The notes under the pieces are model-generated. The model saw only the letters and a program-made list of their open reading frames with translations. It had not been told where the DNA came from and did no database searches. This document shows positions 1-7,734 of a stretch of DNA of 51,472 nt, in pieces. The stretch is from Psychrosphaera sp. B3R10 (GTDB lineage Bacteria; Pseudomonadota; Gammaproteobacteria; Enterobacterales; Alteromonadaceae): the NCBI RefSeq assembly GCF_018861025.1, contig NZ_JAHKQH010000028.1, positions 1-51,472 of the forward strand, in the 5' to 3' direction. The stretch's first letter is position 1. Every line of letters begins with the position of its first letter. The translations under genes were made by a program, and so were the position numbers.

Positions 1-148
1 AGATTTATATCTCGAAGTGAACCGCGGGGACGCCGTTGCAAGGGATGGGTGTTCACTGCAAGGACGAAGGGAATTCGTCAGTAAATGGATGTACATCAGA
101 CGAATTATGGACATACTTTCATCCCGTCTTCGACGATAATATAAATCT
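1..148. repeat. Structured non-coding element with terminal inverted repeats
   Basis: The ends are inverted copies: AGATTTATAT at 1-10 and ATATAAATCT at 139-148, and the pairing extends inward through TCGAAG/CTTCGA with a small bulge. Inside are AGTGAAC (16-22) with GTTCACT (51-57), the hairpin GACGAA-GGGAA-TTCGTC (63-79), the palindrome GATGTACATC (88-97) and CGTC-TTC-GACG (125-135). No convincing reading frame crosses it. It resembles a dispersed structured repeat or MITE-like element. The window edge means its left boundary is not certain. Confidence 0.5.
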
Positions 149-397
149 TAAATAAGGATTAGTGATTTACGACAATGCGCCCTTTTGATTACATGATCTT
201 AGAAACAAAGAGCGGCTGTTGAGAAAAGTAAGAGCGACGCAGTGGAAATATGTGCACCTTTTCTTCCCTCTGATACTTTTTTTAAAAGAAGAAAACAATA
301 AGCCATGTAGAATCATTAATTACTTTTGTAATATGGCTCAATAAAACATCCGGATTAGCAGCAACAAGTCTGAAGGTATGAGAGTTGGCAAAACAAT
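149..397. other. Intergenic stretch before the haemoglobin gene
   Basis: No coding frame is recognised here. A hairpin is visible at 301-338: AGCCAT pairs with ATGGCT, with an inner ATTAC-TTTT-GTAAT stem. The gene that follows at 398 has only a weak ribosome binding site. No clear promoter or operator could be assigned. Confidence 0.4.
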
Positions 398-832
398 ATG
401 AGTAATAACATCAGTGAATATGGCGTAAATGACAACTCTTACAAAAGTGCGGGAGAACTCGCCGGAATTACGCAACTTGTAGACGAGTTTTATCACAATA
501 TGGCTAATTTAAAAGAAGCTAAGAAAATTCGTGATATGCACCCAAAAGATTTAACGCTGTCAAAACAAAAGCTAACGTATTTTTTATCCGGTTGGCTTGG
601 TGGCCCCAAATTATACTCCGAACATTTTGGCAGCATTAACATTCCAAACGCACACAAACACTTGCATGTTAGCAAAGCAGAAAGTGAAGCCTGGTTATTG
701 TGTATGGCAAAAGCTGTTGAAAACCAGCCATATCATTCGTCATTTAAGGCCTATCTGATAACTCAACTTAGAATTCCAGCAGAGAGGATCCGAATGGCGT
801 CCGCTCGAAATCAACCGTTGAATAATCAATAA
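398..832 (+). CDS. Group II truncated haemoglobin
   Basis: This 144-residue protein has the length and layout of group II (TrbO/YjbI-type) truncated globins. It has an N-terminal helix ending in VDEFYHNM, a central FLSGWLGGPKLYSEHFG segment typical of the E/F region, and a His-rich HKHLH stretch followed by the conserved AWLLCM of helix G, which places the probable proximal haem-binding histidine. Such proteins bind O2 or NO in the cytoplasm; the physiological role here is not evident. It stands alone, with no oxidoreductase partner beside it. The family call is fairly sure, the function is not. Confidence 0.82.
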   Translation: MSNNISEYGVNDNSYKSAGELAGITQLVDEFYHNMANLKEAKKIRDMHPKDLTLSKQKLTYFLSGWLGGPKLYSEHFGSINIPNAHKHLHVSKAESEAWLLCMAKAVENQPYHSSFKAYLITQLRIPAERIRMASARNQPLNNQ

Positions 833-895
833 CTAAAATAAAAAGCCCAAACCTAAAACCCAAACTTAAAACAGCGCTAAGCTATAGAAAATGAA

Positions 896-941
896 GCGAG
901 GCATCAAAACTGTATTAACAGTAAGAGTTGCAACGCCTCGT
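896..941. other. Imperfect stem-loop in intergenic region
   Basis: GCGAGGC at 896-902 pairs with GCCTCG(T) at 935-941 around a 32-base interior that contains a weaker CTGTTAATACAG-like inner stem. There is no run of T after it, so it is not a classical terminator. It lies between the haemoglobin and DUF4177 genes. Confidence 0.3.
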
Positions 942-1067
942 ACAACAACTATGGTTACACTAGTTTTTGATTAACACAGTACTATTTACTTTGCCCTAGC
1001 ATTTATTAAACGCAGACAAACACTGCAAATACGGCAAAAAATAACCTTCAATATGGAAATAATAACG

Positions 1068-1262
1068 ATGCAAAAATACCAATACAAAGTTATCGATACA
1101 CGCGATGTTGAAACCGGTGGTATCTTCAAAGGACGTAAACGCGAAGACGTTGAAACTTATTTAAATAAACTTGGTGCCGATGGCTGGGAACTGGTAAACG
1201 TCGACTTTAGAGAGCTTGAAGGCGGATTGGAATTTGCCGGCATTATGAAAAAATTGCGATAA
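1068..1262 (+). CDS. DUF4177 domain protein
   Basis: A 64-residue protein beginning MQKYQYKVID and containing LNKLGADGWELVNVD, the signature of the DUF4177 family of small soluble proteins of unknown function. An in-frame ATG exists 15 bases upstream at 1053. The start at 1068 is preferred because the family begins at this point and a GGA lies about ten bases before it. A stem-loop with trailing T residues follows the gene. No function can be assigned. Confidence 0.72.
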   Translation: MQKYQYKVIDTRDVETGGIFKGRKREDVETYLNKLGADGWELVNVDFRELEGGLEFAGIMKKLR

Positions 1263-1324
1263 ATAAATGCGATGAAAAAAGGGTTATGAAAATACATAAA
1301 CTGGCAGTCCCCAATACCTTGTTT

Positions 1325-1364
1325 AACGCCTTTATTCACAACCTCTAGACTTGAAGGCGTTTTA
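1325..1364 (+). terminator. Probable terminator after DUF4177 gene
   Basis: AACGCCTT at 1325-1332 pairs with AAGGCGTT at 1354-1361, followed by a short T run. The loop is long (about 21 bases), so efficiency is uncertain. Confidence 0.45.
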
Positions 1365-1409
1365 CTAATTGTGTTTTACAAACCCTTTAACAATGTTTAA
1401 ATAGCGCCT

Positions 1410-1721
1410 ATGACGATAGAATTTAAAAATATAACAAACGACGAGGTTACTTGCGCAAGTTGTGAGGCCTGCTGTTGTAAATTAGAGGTGATTTTAATTA
1501 CCGATACTGGCGTGCCAAGTCAACATATTGCCCGTGATCAATGGGGGGGTGAAACCATGCGGCAATTATCCGATGGTTGGTGTTCTGCTCTAGACCGAGA
1601 AACCTATATGTGTACGATTTATGAAAAACGTCCCTGGGTGTGCCGAGAATTTGAAATGGCGTCTTATGAATGTGAAGTCGAACGACATGAACAGTTAGGT
1701 ACGCCACTCCCAAAACCTTAG
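1410..1721 (+). CDS. YkgJ-type cysteine-cluster protein
   Basis: This 103-residue protein carries the cysteine pattern of the YkgJ/CxxCxxCC family: CASCEACCC near residues 16-23, then Cys in DGWCSAL, MCTIYEKRPWVCREF and YEC. The motif Y-x-x-RPWxCREF is characteristic. Members probably bind zinc or an iron-sulfur centre, but no activity is established. The start ATG has no strong ribosome binding site. It is a single-gene unit. Confidence 0.78.
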   Translation: MTIEFKNITNDEVTCASCEACCCKLEVILITDTGVPSQHIARDQWGGETMRQLSDGWCSALDRETYMCTIYEKRPWVCREFEMASYECEVERHEQLGTPLPKP

Positions 1722-1823
1722 TGAAGCCTTAACCAGAGTGGTTGCAGCAGCTAAACCTTATAATTTACTATTCGTTTCATGTCATTGAGAACAAGCTAAA
1801 AGTCAACTAAGTGAGATCAAAAA

Positions 1824-2165
1824 ATGGAACAAATCAGCGTAATTAATACGATTTTGGTGCCTAAGGGAATGGAAGAAACAGCGGAAAAAGTCAGAAATGA
1901 ATACATCGACTATTTTCGCCAACAAGCTGGCTTTGTAAGCTCAACGTTTTATAAATCTATCAACCGTCAAAATGATGATTCAGTTAATTATGTTAATACC
2001 GTTGTATGGTCATCAAAGGCACATTTTGACGCTGTGGTAAACCTTGGTTTTAAAAATGCGGAAGGCAAAAACAAAGATGGCAAACAAGTCTTAGGTAAAG
2101 GCTTCCCGGAGCCCATCAAGGTAAACCCCGACCAATATATTGTAATTGACAAAACCGAAATATAA
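1824..2165 (+). CDS. Antibiotic biosynthesis monooxygenase-like protein
   Basis: A 113-residue protein with the ferredoxin-like dimeric alpha-beta barrel layout of ABM-domain proteins: a first strand (ISVINTILVPKGM), a helix (AEKVRNEYIDYFRQQAGF), a strand containing the family-typical GFVSSTFYKS, then VNTVVWSSKAHFDAVV. Most such proteins are cofactor-free monooxygenases, haem-related enzymes or have no known activity. Substrate and role cannot be read from the sequence. GTGAGA about eight bases before the ATG may serve as the ribosome binding site. Confidence 0.55.
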   Translation: MEQISVINTILVPKGMEETAEKVRNEYIDYFRQQAGFVSSTFYKSINRQNDDSVNYVNTVVWSSKAHFDAVVNLGFKNAEGKNKDGKQVLGKGFPEPIKVNPDQYIVIDKTEI

Positions 2166-2169
2166 TCAC

Positions 2170-2194
2170 TTACTATAGCTACTAACTATAGTAA
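2170..2194. other. AT-rich perfect hairpin
   Basis: TTACTATAG (2170-2178) and CTATAGTAA (2186-2194) form a perfect 9-bp stem with a 7-base loop just after the ABM-like gene. It may be a weak terminator or an operator. Confidence 0.4.
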
Positions 2195-2289
2195 TCCATA
2201 GAATCCTAAAGATTAACGTCGCAGTATTAACTGTTGAAAATGATGTTATTTTAAGGCTATCGCATATTAAAGCTAAGCAAAGGCAAACC

Positions 2290-3462
2290 ATGTTAAAACG
2301 ACTGGCATCAATTTTCTTTTTTGTTTATTCAATTAATATTTTTGCAGTAGAAATCAATACGCTTAATCCCATTGAAAAACTCGTAATTGACGCGCCTATT
2401 TTACAACAAACCATGTATTTTAATGTCACCCTGCCCGCCAGTTATTACTCCGCATTAGACAAAAAGTACGTGGTCATATTTGATCTCCATCCACGGAGTC
2501 AACCCTATTTAAGCGGGATGCACGACTGGTTAAGTCACAACTCTGAATGGCCATGGTTAGAAAGCATAGTGGTCACACCGGCAACATATCACCCTGGTTA
2601 CGCCAAGCTATTTGAAGACACTGCCGCTGAACCAACAAATATGGTGCTTTTAGACCTTTATGAACAGCACATATTACCGAAACTCGATGACACCTTTCGG
2701 ACTAACGGATTTAAGGTTTATAGTGGCTTTATGAGTAATGGCGCTTTTGGTTTGTATACGATGTTAAATAAGCCAAACCTCTTTAATGCCTACTTAATTT
2801 CGAGCCCAACATTAAGCAATGATTTTCTAAATATTGTCGCTGATGCAAAATCAAAATTACCTTTATTAAAAAATAAAAATCTATTTTTGTATCTCACAAT
2901 AGGCAAACACCAATATGAACAGGCACACGTTCAATATGTTGAAGAATTAGCAGAGATCCTAGAGAAATACGCACCGGAGGGTTTAGATTGGGAGGTAAAA
3001 AGTGACGACCCCCATTATTATATGTCTCGCCCAGTGCTTACAGTATTAAACGGAATTGAAAAGCTGTTTGACGATTATCACAATGATTTAAGCGCTGATT
3101 CAAGCATTTCACAACAAGGCATTGACGCAATCGTTAATTATTATGCCGAGTTGTCTAACAAAAAATATGGCTTTACGGTTTCAGCCGAGGGGTCGTTGAA
3201 CAAACTTGCCGCTGCGCAATTAACTCGCGACAAATCCAAGGCGGTGCAAACCTATCTGAAGATAATAACACTGTACCCAAACTCGGCCTATGCGTATTCA
3301 AATTATGCCGCAGCTCTTGCTCAAACCGGTCAACTAAAGGCAGCGATTGAGCAACAAAAAATTGCAGTTGAAAAATCAAAATCCTTAGGGAAATGGCATC
3401 AAAACAAGCACGCCAAATTATTAGATAAATACCAAAAACGCAATCGTGCCGTCGCAGACTAA
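2290..3462 (+). CDS. Secreted alpha/beta hydrolase (esterase D-like) with TPR-like C-terminus
   Basis: A 390-residue protein with an N-terminal signal peptide (MLKRLASIFFFVYSINIFA, cleavage before VEIN). The region from about 25 to 265 resembles esterase D / ferri-siderophore esterase-type hydrolases. The probable nucleophile is Ser149 in SGFMSNGAFG; a His in DDPHYYMSRP may complete the triad. Residues 290-375 are helical and look like TPR-type repeats (AYAYSNYAAALAQTGQLKAAIEQ). It is probably a periplasmic or exported carboxylesterase of unknown substrate. An AAAGG sequence before the ATG supports the start. The nearest neighbour is the convergent GH16 gene. Confidence 0.68.
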   Translation: MLKRLASIFFFVYSINIFAVEINTLNPIEKLVIDAPILQQTMYFNVTLPASYYSALDKKYVVIFDLHPRSQPYLSGMHDWLSHNSEWPWLESIVVTPATYHPGYAKLFEDTAAEPTNMVLLDLYEQHILPKLDDTFRTNGFKVYSGFMSNGAFGLYTMLNKPNLFNAYLISSPTLSNDFLNIVADAKSKLPLLKNKNLFLYLTIGKHQYEQAHVQYVEELAEILEKYAPEGLDWEVKSDDPHYYMSRPVLTVLNGIEKLFDDYHNDLSADSSISQQGIDAIVNYYAELSNKKYGFTVSAEGSLNKLAAAQLTRDKSKAVQTYLKIITLYPNSAYAYSNYAAALAQTGQLKAAIEQQKIAVEKSKSLGKWHQNKHAKLLDKYQKRNRAVAD

Positions 3463-3537
3463 GTCATCACTTTTATACTTGTTTTGAATTAATTTACTTA
3501 ACAAGTGTAACGGATTAACTGCAAAAAACTGACGAAT

Positions 3538-3567
3538 GGGGATAATGCTTAATTAGCATAACCCCCA
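3538..3567. terminator. Bidirectional terminator-like hairpin
   Basis: GGGGATAATGC pairs imperfectly with GCATAACCCC in the short gap between the convergent hydrolase and GH16 genes. The position suits a shared terminator. There is no long T run on either side. Confidence 0.4.
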
Positions 3568-3602
3568 CAACATTTATCCAATGGTATCAGTACACGGGTC
3601 AA

Positions 3603-4604
3603 TTATTTTTGCCAAACACGCACATATTCGATTTCAAAGTCGACAATGCCGTCGTCCTTTTTACCTTCTGGGCTGTTAAGTTCTAAATCTTCTTTACTGT
3701 CTGGTATACCGTGCCAAGGAAAGGTTTCTTGGTCTAGCCATAAACTAATAGGTTTCGTCGCTACCCAGCCATCGTATCCTGGATTGGTATCTCGGTTTTC
3801 CAGTGCCCACTTGCGAACGTCATCCGCCGTTACCGTTGAAAGAAGCTTGCCATCGACATAATACTTAATGCCGTTTTCATCCCACTCAAAGCCATAAACG
3901 TGGAACTCATCCGCAACTCGAAACCCTAAATCTTTGTGTTCAGTATAAGTTGGCTTCCCTCGCTGCTTTGAATTTTTACTCCAGTCTCTTACCGACCACC
4001 ACAACTCTTTATCCAACTCTAATTTAGCTTGATCACGATGGTCACCAAACTGCTCAAAAAAGTCGATTTCTAAACCTTCACCCATCGCCCAAAATGCACT
4101 AGTGATTTCTGCATCTGCCGCTTTGCTTTTAATTTCGATGTAACCGTATTTAAACTCTTTCCTTGAAATAATGCAGGCCGTTGTTAGATTTTCGTAGGGC
4201 AATGCATCGCCAAATACAGGAACGTGAATTTTATCGCTAAATGGAAAGTCCGGCTCCCAACGAGTTTCTAATATTAATTTACCGTCTTCTAGACGATAAT
4301 TTTTACCAGAAAATTGTGAAGGCGCTCGACCTTTCCATACCTTCTTGTTTGGCTTATCTGGATGTTTGTAAACGGGCACACCGTCTTCAAATTTACCTAC
4401 AATGTACCAACGGTCTTCATCAAGTTGAGGGGATTCAAATTCGTCGCTGACCTCAGTGTTTAAGACCCATTTACCTGTATTTTCAGGGTCGGAAAAAGGT
4501 AATACAGGCTTAGGCGATTTCATCGCACAACCGGCAATACTCAAACTACTTACCAATGCAATTAAGACTACTTTAGATTTTGACAAGACGGTGAACCAAC
4601 GCAT
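3603..4604 (-). CDS. GH16 glycanase lipoprotein (agarase/porphyranase/carrageenase-like)
   Basis: From the ATG at 4604 the protein is 333 residues. A lipobox LSIAGC places the acylated Cys at residue 26, so it is probably anchored in the outer membrane. This signal peptide is why the start is preferred over an ATG 120 bases upstream. The GH16 active-site motif EIDFFE lies at residues 179-184 (nucleophile E179, acid/base E184), and FEIEYVRVWQK is the usual C-terminal strand. The motif spacing and WKGRAPSQFS/FPWHGIP segments resemble marine red-algal galactan hydrolases more than laminarinases, but the substrate is not certain. It is a single gene, with no sulfatase or transporter beside it. 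Confidence 0.8.
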   Translation of the reverse strand: MRWFTVLSKSKVVLIALVSSLSIAGCAMKSPKPVLPFSDPENTGKWVLNTEVSDEFESPQLDEDRWYIVGKFEDGVPVYKHPDKPNKKVWKGRAPSQFSGKNYRLEDGKLILETRWEPDFPFSDKIHVPVFGDALPYENLTTACIISRKEFKYGYIEIKSKAADAEITSAFWAMGEGLEIDFFEQFGDHRDQAKLELDKELWWSVRDWSKNSKQRGKPTYTEHKDLGFRVADEFHVYGFEWDENGIKYYVDGKLLSTVTADDVRKWALENRDTNPGYDGWVATKPISLWLDQETFPWHGIPDSKEDLELNSPEGKKDDGIVDFEIEYVRVWQK

Positions 4605-4945
4605 GTTGTTCGTAAACACACCTGCAAAAATGCGCGTTGAGCAAATTAAGATAAATGCTGTGAAGTTATTCATTCTATGTTGACCTATTGACTGAGCATA
4701 CAAATTATTACGTTGCCACATCATAAGCTGAATTAACTATGCATTGCAATATAGTTAATATGTTATTAAACATATTATGTTTGAAGTTAAAAAATAGCGT
4801 AACAAAGTATCATCTAGGTATCTAAGAGTGATCTACAAAAAGGTAAGGATTGAAGGTTTAAGGACTATCTATCTTTAAAATCGACAATATGACCAGGCTT
4901 CCATGGATGATAAGACTGGCCATAACAGTGATATATATTATTTTG
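4605..4945. other. Intergenic region upstream of GH16 gene
   Basis: This gap holds the GH16 promoter region. The one clear feature is the inverted repeat at 4756-4777 listed separately. No further gene is seen. Confidence 0.5.
4756..4777. promoter_or_regulatory. 22-bp perfect palindrome upstream of GH16
   Basis: TAATATGTT (4756-4764) and AACATATTA (4769-4777) are perfect inverted arms around the loop ATTA. It lies about 150 bp before the GH16 start codon and has no following T run, so an operator for a dimeric regulator is a better fit than a terminator. The regulator is not identified. Confidence 0.4.
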
Positions 4946-5402
4946 TTACGGGGCTTTGATAAGTTGAACGTGTGGAGCAAGGTTGATCATGAAGTCTTTT
5001 TTACCTATATCGACACCGTTTAAACGTAAAATATTATACGCAGTAGTTAGGTGGAAATATAAATTGGGGACCAAAAAATCATTTACATAGGAAGTACCCA
5101 CTAACTCCATATCCATATTTTCACCAAGTGCAATGCGCTAACCTGCTCTAAGTGGGCATCATCCACTGTGATATTTTCAACCAACGTTTTTGCTGTTTGA
5201 ATAACCTCCTTAGCTGTTGCCATTGAAGTCACTTCCGGATTAAAACTGTCTACGTCCTCCCCAGCACACCACATGGAAAACTGGCGTGGTTGATTGCAAA
5301 CAAACGCTATTTGAGTCCCAAACGGCAACATATCAGGTGTAATTCGAAGTTAAAAAATCGAATCGACATCGCTTTTATAACAGACATATTTTGGATTGAC
5401 AT
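4946..5402 (-). pseudogene. DUF1993 family gene, decayed
   Basis: Two minus-strand frames give pieces of a DUF1993 protein. One frame (about 5348-5136) reads RITPDMLPFGTQIAF and continues through DDAHLEQVS. A second frame (about 5134-4946) reads ALGENMDMELVG, then NDFLVPNLYFHLTTAYNILR and NGVDIGKKDF to a TAA. A single missing base near 5135 explains the switch. The 5' part (MSIQNMSVIKA from an ATG at 5402) is out of frame and about 20 codons short of the usual N-terminus. Intact family members are about 170 residues and of unknown function. Two lesions suggest real decay rather than one read error. Confidence 0.72.
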
Positions 5403-5624
5403 AGTATTTTCCATCAAGATTAATTTAATAAGGGCCTTTAAGACAGCTTATCGACAGTTACCACAACTTGAGTGATATATAGGGCCAGTTTAAGGTAATT
5501 TAAAGAATTTTAGCCAATGTAGATAAAATTAAATAATCGTATGTGAATTACCCTTTTTGTGGTAAAAGTTCGAAATTATATAAGATCACTCAATATTAAA
5601 CTCTGCAACTAGGTAAATACTAAA

Positions 5625-6296
5625 TTGGAAGCGATAAAATTATCCTCACTATCTTCTGACACGCCGTCGAATACGGATCTGTTTGCACAAATTGCCGAAG
5701 ATATTTATCAAAAAGGGTTTAGTATTAATCCAAATATTTTGTCGCCTGAGCTATGTGATCTGTTAGTCGCACACGCGCAATCTATTCAAGATGAAAAATT
5801 TTCTGCAGCCAGTATCGGCCGTCAGCAAGATACCTTATTAAATAACTTTGTTCGCAAAGATAAAATCTGTTGGATTACCGGAGAAACCCAAGCGGGAAAT
5901 GCATGGCTTGAATGGTCAAAACAACTTCAATTGTTTCTAAATCGACGCCTTTTTTTGGGATTATTTTCATTTGAAAGCCACTTTGCGCATTATCAAGTTG
6001 GGGATTTTTACAAAAAGCATTACGACGCGTTTCGCGGAGAAGCAAATAGAGTATTGTCGATTGTTGTTTATTTGAATTCTCAATGGCAAAGCGAAGATGG
6101 CGGCGAACTCGTACTTTATCAATCAGACGATGACATCGAAGGCATTAAGGTTATTCCCGGTTTAGGCACTGTAGTGGTATTTTTAAGTGAAGAGTTTCCA
6201 CACGAAGTTCTAAAAGCCAAACGTGACCGATTTTCTATCGCCGGTTGGTTTCGTGTTAATACCTCGATTGCTAATAAAGTTGACCCTCCAGTTTAG
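5625..6296 (+). CDS. 2OG-Fe(II) oxygenase (prolyl 4-hydroxylase-like)
   Basis: A 223-residue protein with the double-stranded beta-helix motifs of the prolyl 4-hydroxylase alpha subunit family. HYDAF provides the His-x-Asp iron ligands. DGGELVLY follows, FPHEV gives the distal His, and RFSIAGWFRV gives the Arg that binds 2-oxoglutarate. It probably hydroxylates a protein or small-molecule substrate in the cytoplasm; the target is unknown. The start is TTG at 5625 with AGG 11 bases upstream; no suitable ATG lies nearby. A strong terminator follows, so it is monocistronic. Confidence 0.82.
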   Translation: MEAIKLSSLSSDTPSNTDLFAQIAEDIYQKGFSINPNILSPELCDLLVAHAQSIQDEKFSAASIGRQQDTLLNNFVRKDKICWITGETQAGNAWLEWSKQLQLFLNRRLFLGLFSFESHFAHYQVGDFYKKHYDAFRGEANRVLSIVVYLNSQWQSEDGGELVLYQSDDDIEGIKVIPGLGTVVVFLSEEFPHEVLKAKRDRFSIAGWFRVNTSIANKVDPPV

Positions 6297-6315
6297 GCGT
6301 TTTCTCTTCCTAAAT

Positions 6316-6354
6316 TGCAGGTTGCTCTATCAATAAGAGCAAGACCTGCATTTT
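6316..6354 (+). terminator. Rho-independent terminator after the 2OG oxygenase
   Basis: TGCAGGTTGCTCT pairs with AGAGCAAGACCTGCA (6316-6350) around a 7-base loop, followed by TTTT. Confidence 0.8.
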
Positions 6355-6401
6355 ATAAACGTTTATAATGCCTATTACTTTAAGCTTCTCACTATGCCCC
6401 T

Positions 6402-7121
6402 ATGCGCCTTGACCGTTTTATATGTAAAAGTACCCAACTTACCCGCGAAGAAGCGCGAACAGCCGTTACAGAAGGACGAGTAGTCGTAAACAACGTCGTT
6501 GATATACATGAAGCCTATCAAGTTCATGAAAACAACATGATTACGTTAGACGGTGAGTTATTAACACCACGAGCTTCACGGTATTTGATGTTGCATAAGC
6601 CTGCAGGTTTTATCAGTTCAAACGTCGACGCACGTTATCCATCGCTATTTCACCATGTCGATATTAGCGACAAAGACAACTTACACATTGCTGGCCGCTT
6701 AGATAGAGATACCACAGGCTTGGTATTAATTACCGATGACGGCCGTTGGTCGTTTAATATTATTTCCCCGGATACACACTGCCCTAAACGATATCGAGTG
6801 ACGTTGCGCAATCCAATTACGGTAGAGGCAATCGAGCAACTGCAAAATGGCGTTTTGTTGGATGGCTTAGACACGCCAACGCGTCCAGCAATTTTGGAAG
6901 TGATCACGGACCAAGAAGTATTACTCACGATTACTGAAGGTAAATACCATCAAGTTAAGCGTATGTTCGCTGCTGTTAGAAATAAAGTGGTGACATTACA
7001 TAGGGAAAAAGTGGGTAACTTAGAACTCGATATTCCAGAGGGGCAATGGCGATATTTGACGCCAACAGAAGTCAATTATTTTCAGCAAGAAGCGGATACC
7101 AGTGAAATTTCAAAACCCTAA
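6402..7121 (+). CDS. rsuA: 16S rRNA pseudouridine(516) synthase
   Basis: A 239-residue protein with an N-terminal S4 RNA-binding domain (MRLDRFICKSTQLTREEAR, residues 1-60) and an RsuA-type catalytic domain. The catalytic Asp lies in GRLDRDTTGLVL, and MLHKPAGFISS and EGKYHQVKRMFAA are the other conserved motifs. RsuA makes pseudouridine 516 in helix 18 of 16S rRNA. Size and motif order match RsuA rather than the larger RluB/RluE/RluF types. It stands alone. Confidence 0.92.
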   Translation: MRLDRFICKSTQLTREEARTAVTEGRVVVNNVVDIHEAYQVHENNMITLDGELLTPRASRYLMLHKPAGFISSNVDARYPSLFHHVDISDKDNLHIAGRLDRDTTGLVLITDDGRWSFNIISPDTHCPKRYRVTLRNPITVEAIEQLQNGVLLDGLDTPTRPAILEVITDQEVLLTITEGKYHQVKRMFAAVRNKVVTLHREKVGNLELDIPEGQWRYLTPTEVNYFQQEADTSEISKP

Positions 7122-7279
7122 ATAATTATCACGGTGTAGAACATTTCAAAATTGTTGCATTGGCTTCTTTACCTACTATAACCATTCGCCATAAGGTCAA
7201 ATTGAACCTTATTTTGGCCCACTGTATTTTTCTGTTCTAATCGGCGTAATCAACACACTCTTAACACTAGGATATTCCT

Positions 7280-7630
7280 TTGACAATAGAACGCATCGAA
7301 ACCAAACAACGTATGAGCCGCATCGTTAAACATAACGGGACTATTTATCTATGTGGTCAAGTCTGTGCGGACGCGAGCAAAGACATCACCGAACAAACAC
7401 AAACAATGTTGGATAAAGTCGATACCTTGTTAGCAGACGCTGGCAGCGATAGAGAGCACATATTATCCGCAACAATCTACATCAAAGACATGGCTGACTT
7501 TGCGGCAATGAATGAAGTTTGGGATAACTGGGTGCCAACTGGGTTTGCACCAGCACGTGCTTGTGTAACCGCAAATATGGCTCGCGAAGCACTGTTAGTG
7601 GAAATATCAATAATAGCTGCTGAAAAATAA
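7280..7630 (+). CDS. RidA/YjgF family protein
   Basis: A 116-residue protein of the YjgF/YER057c/UK114 family. It keeps the C-terminal [11 protein letters not shown], with the Arg that binds the carboxylate of imine intermediates, and the ending [11 protein letters not shown]. RidA hydrolyses reactive enamines and imines made by PLP enzymes. This one differs from canonical RidA near the N-terminus ([16 protein letters not shown]), so it may belong to another RidA subgroup. The start is TTG at 7280 with AGG upstream; the first ATG (7313) would remove part of the first strand. Confidence 0.85.
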   Translation: MTIERIETKQRMSRIVKHNGTIYLCGQVCADASKDITEQTQTMLDKVDTLLADAGSDREHILSATIYIKDMADFAAMNEVWDNWVPTGFAPARACVTANMAREALLVEISIIAAEK

Positions 7631-7670
7631 TTACAGGTTCAAAACGCGTTAAGTTATGCAGTAACTAAAG

Positions 7671-7698
7671 TGCCGTATTTATTTAAATACGGCATTTT
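7671..7698 (+). terminator. Rho-independent terminator after the RidA gene
   Basis: TGCCGTATTT and AAATACGGCA form a perfect 10-bp stem with loop ATTT, followed by TTTT. The neighbouring XRE gene converges on it. Confidence 0.85.
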
Positions 7699-7734
7699 CT
7701 ATTGGCTCACTTAATTATCGTTTTGCTAAATCTA

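Noticed and set aside
896-941. Integron attC site
   Set aside because: The arms lack the conserved attC core (GTTRRRY) and no integrase or cassette layout is present.
4605-4724. A 40-residue N-terminal extension of the GH16 protein
   Set aside because: It would bury the lipoprotein signal peptide; the start at 4604 gives a standard lipobox.
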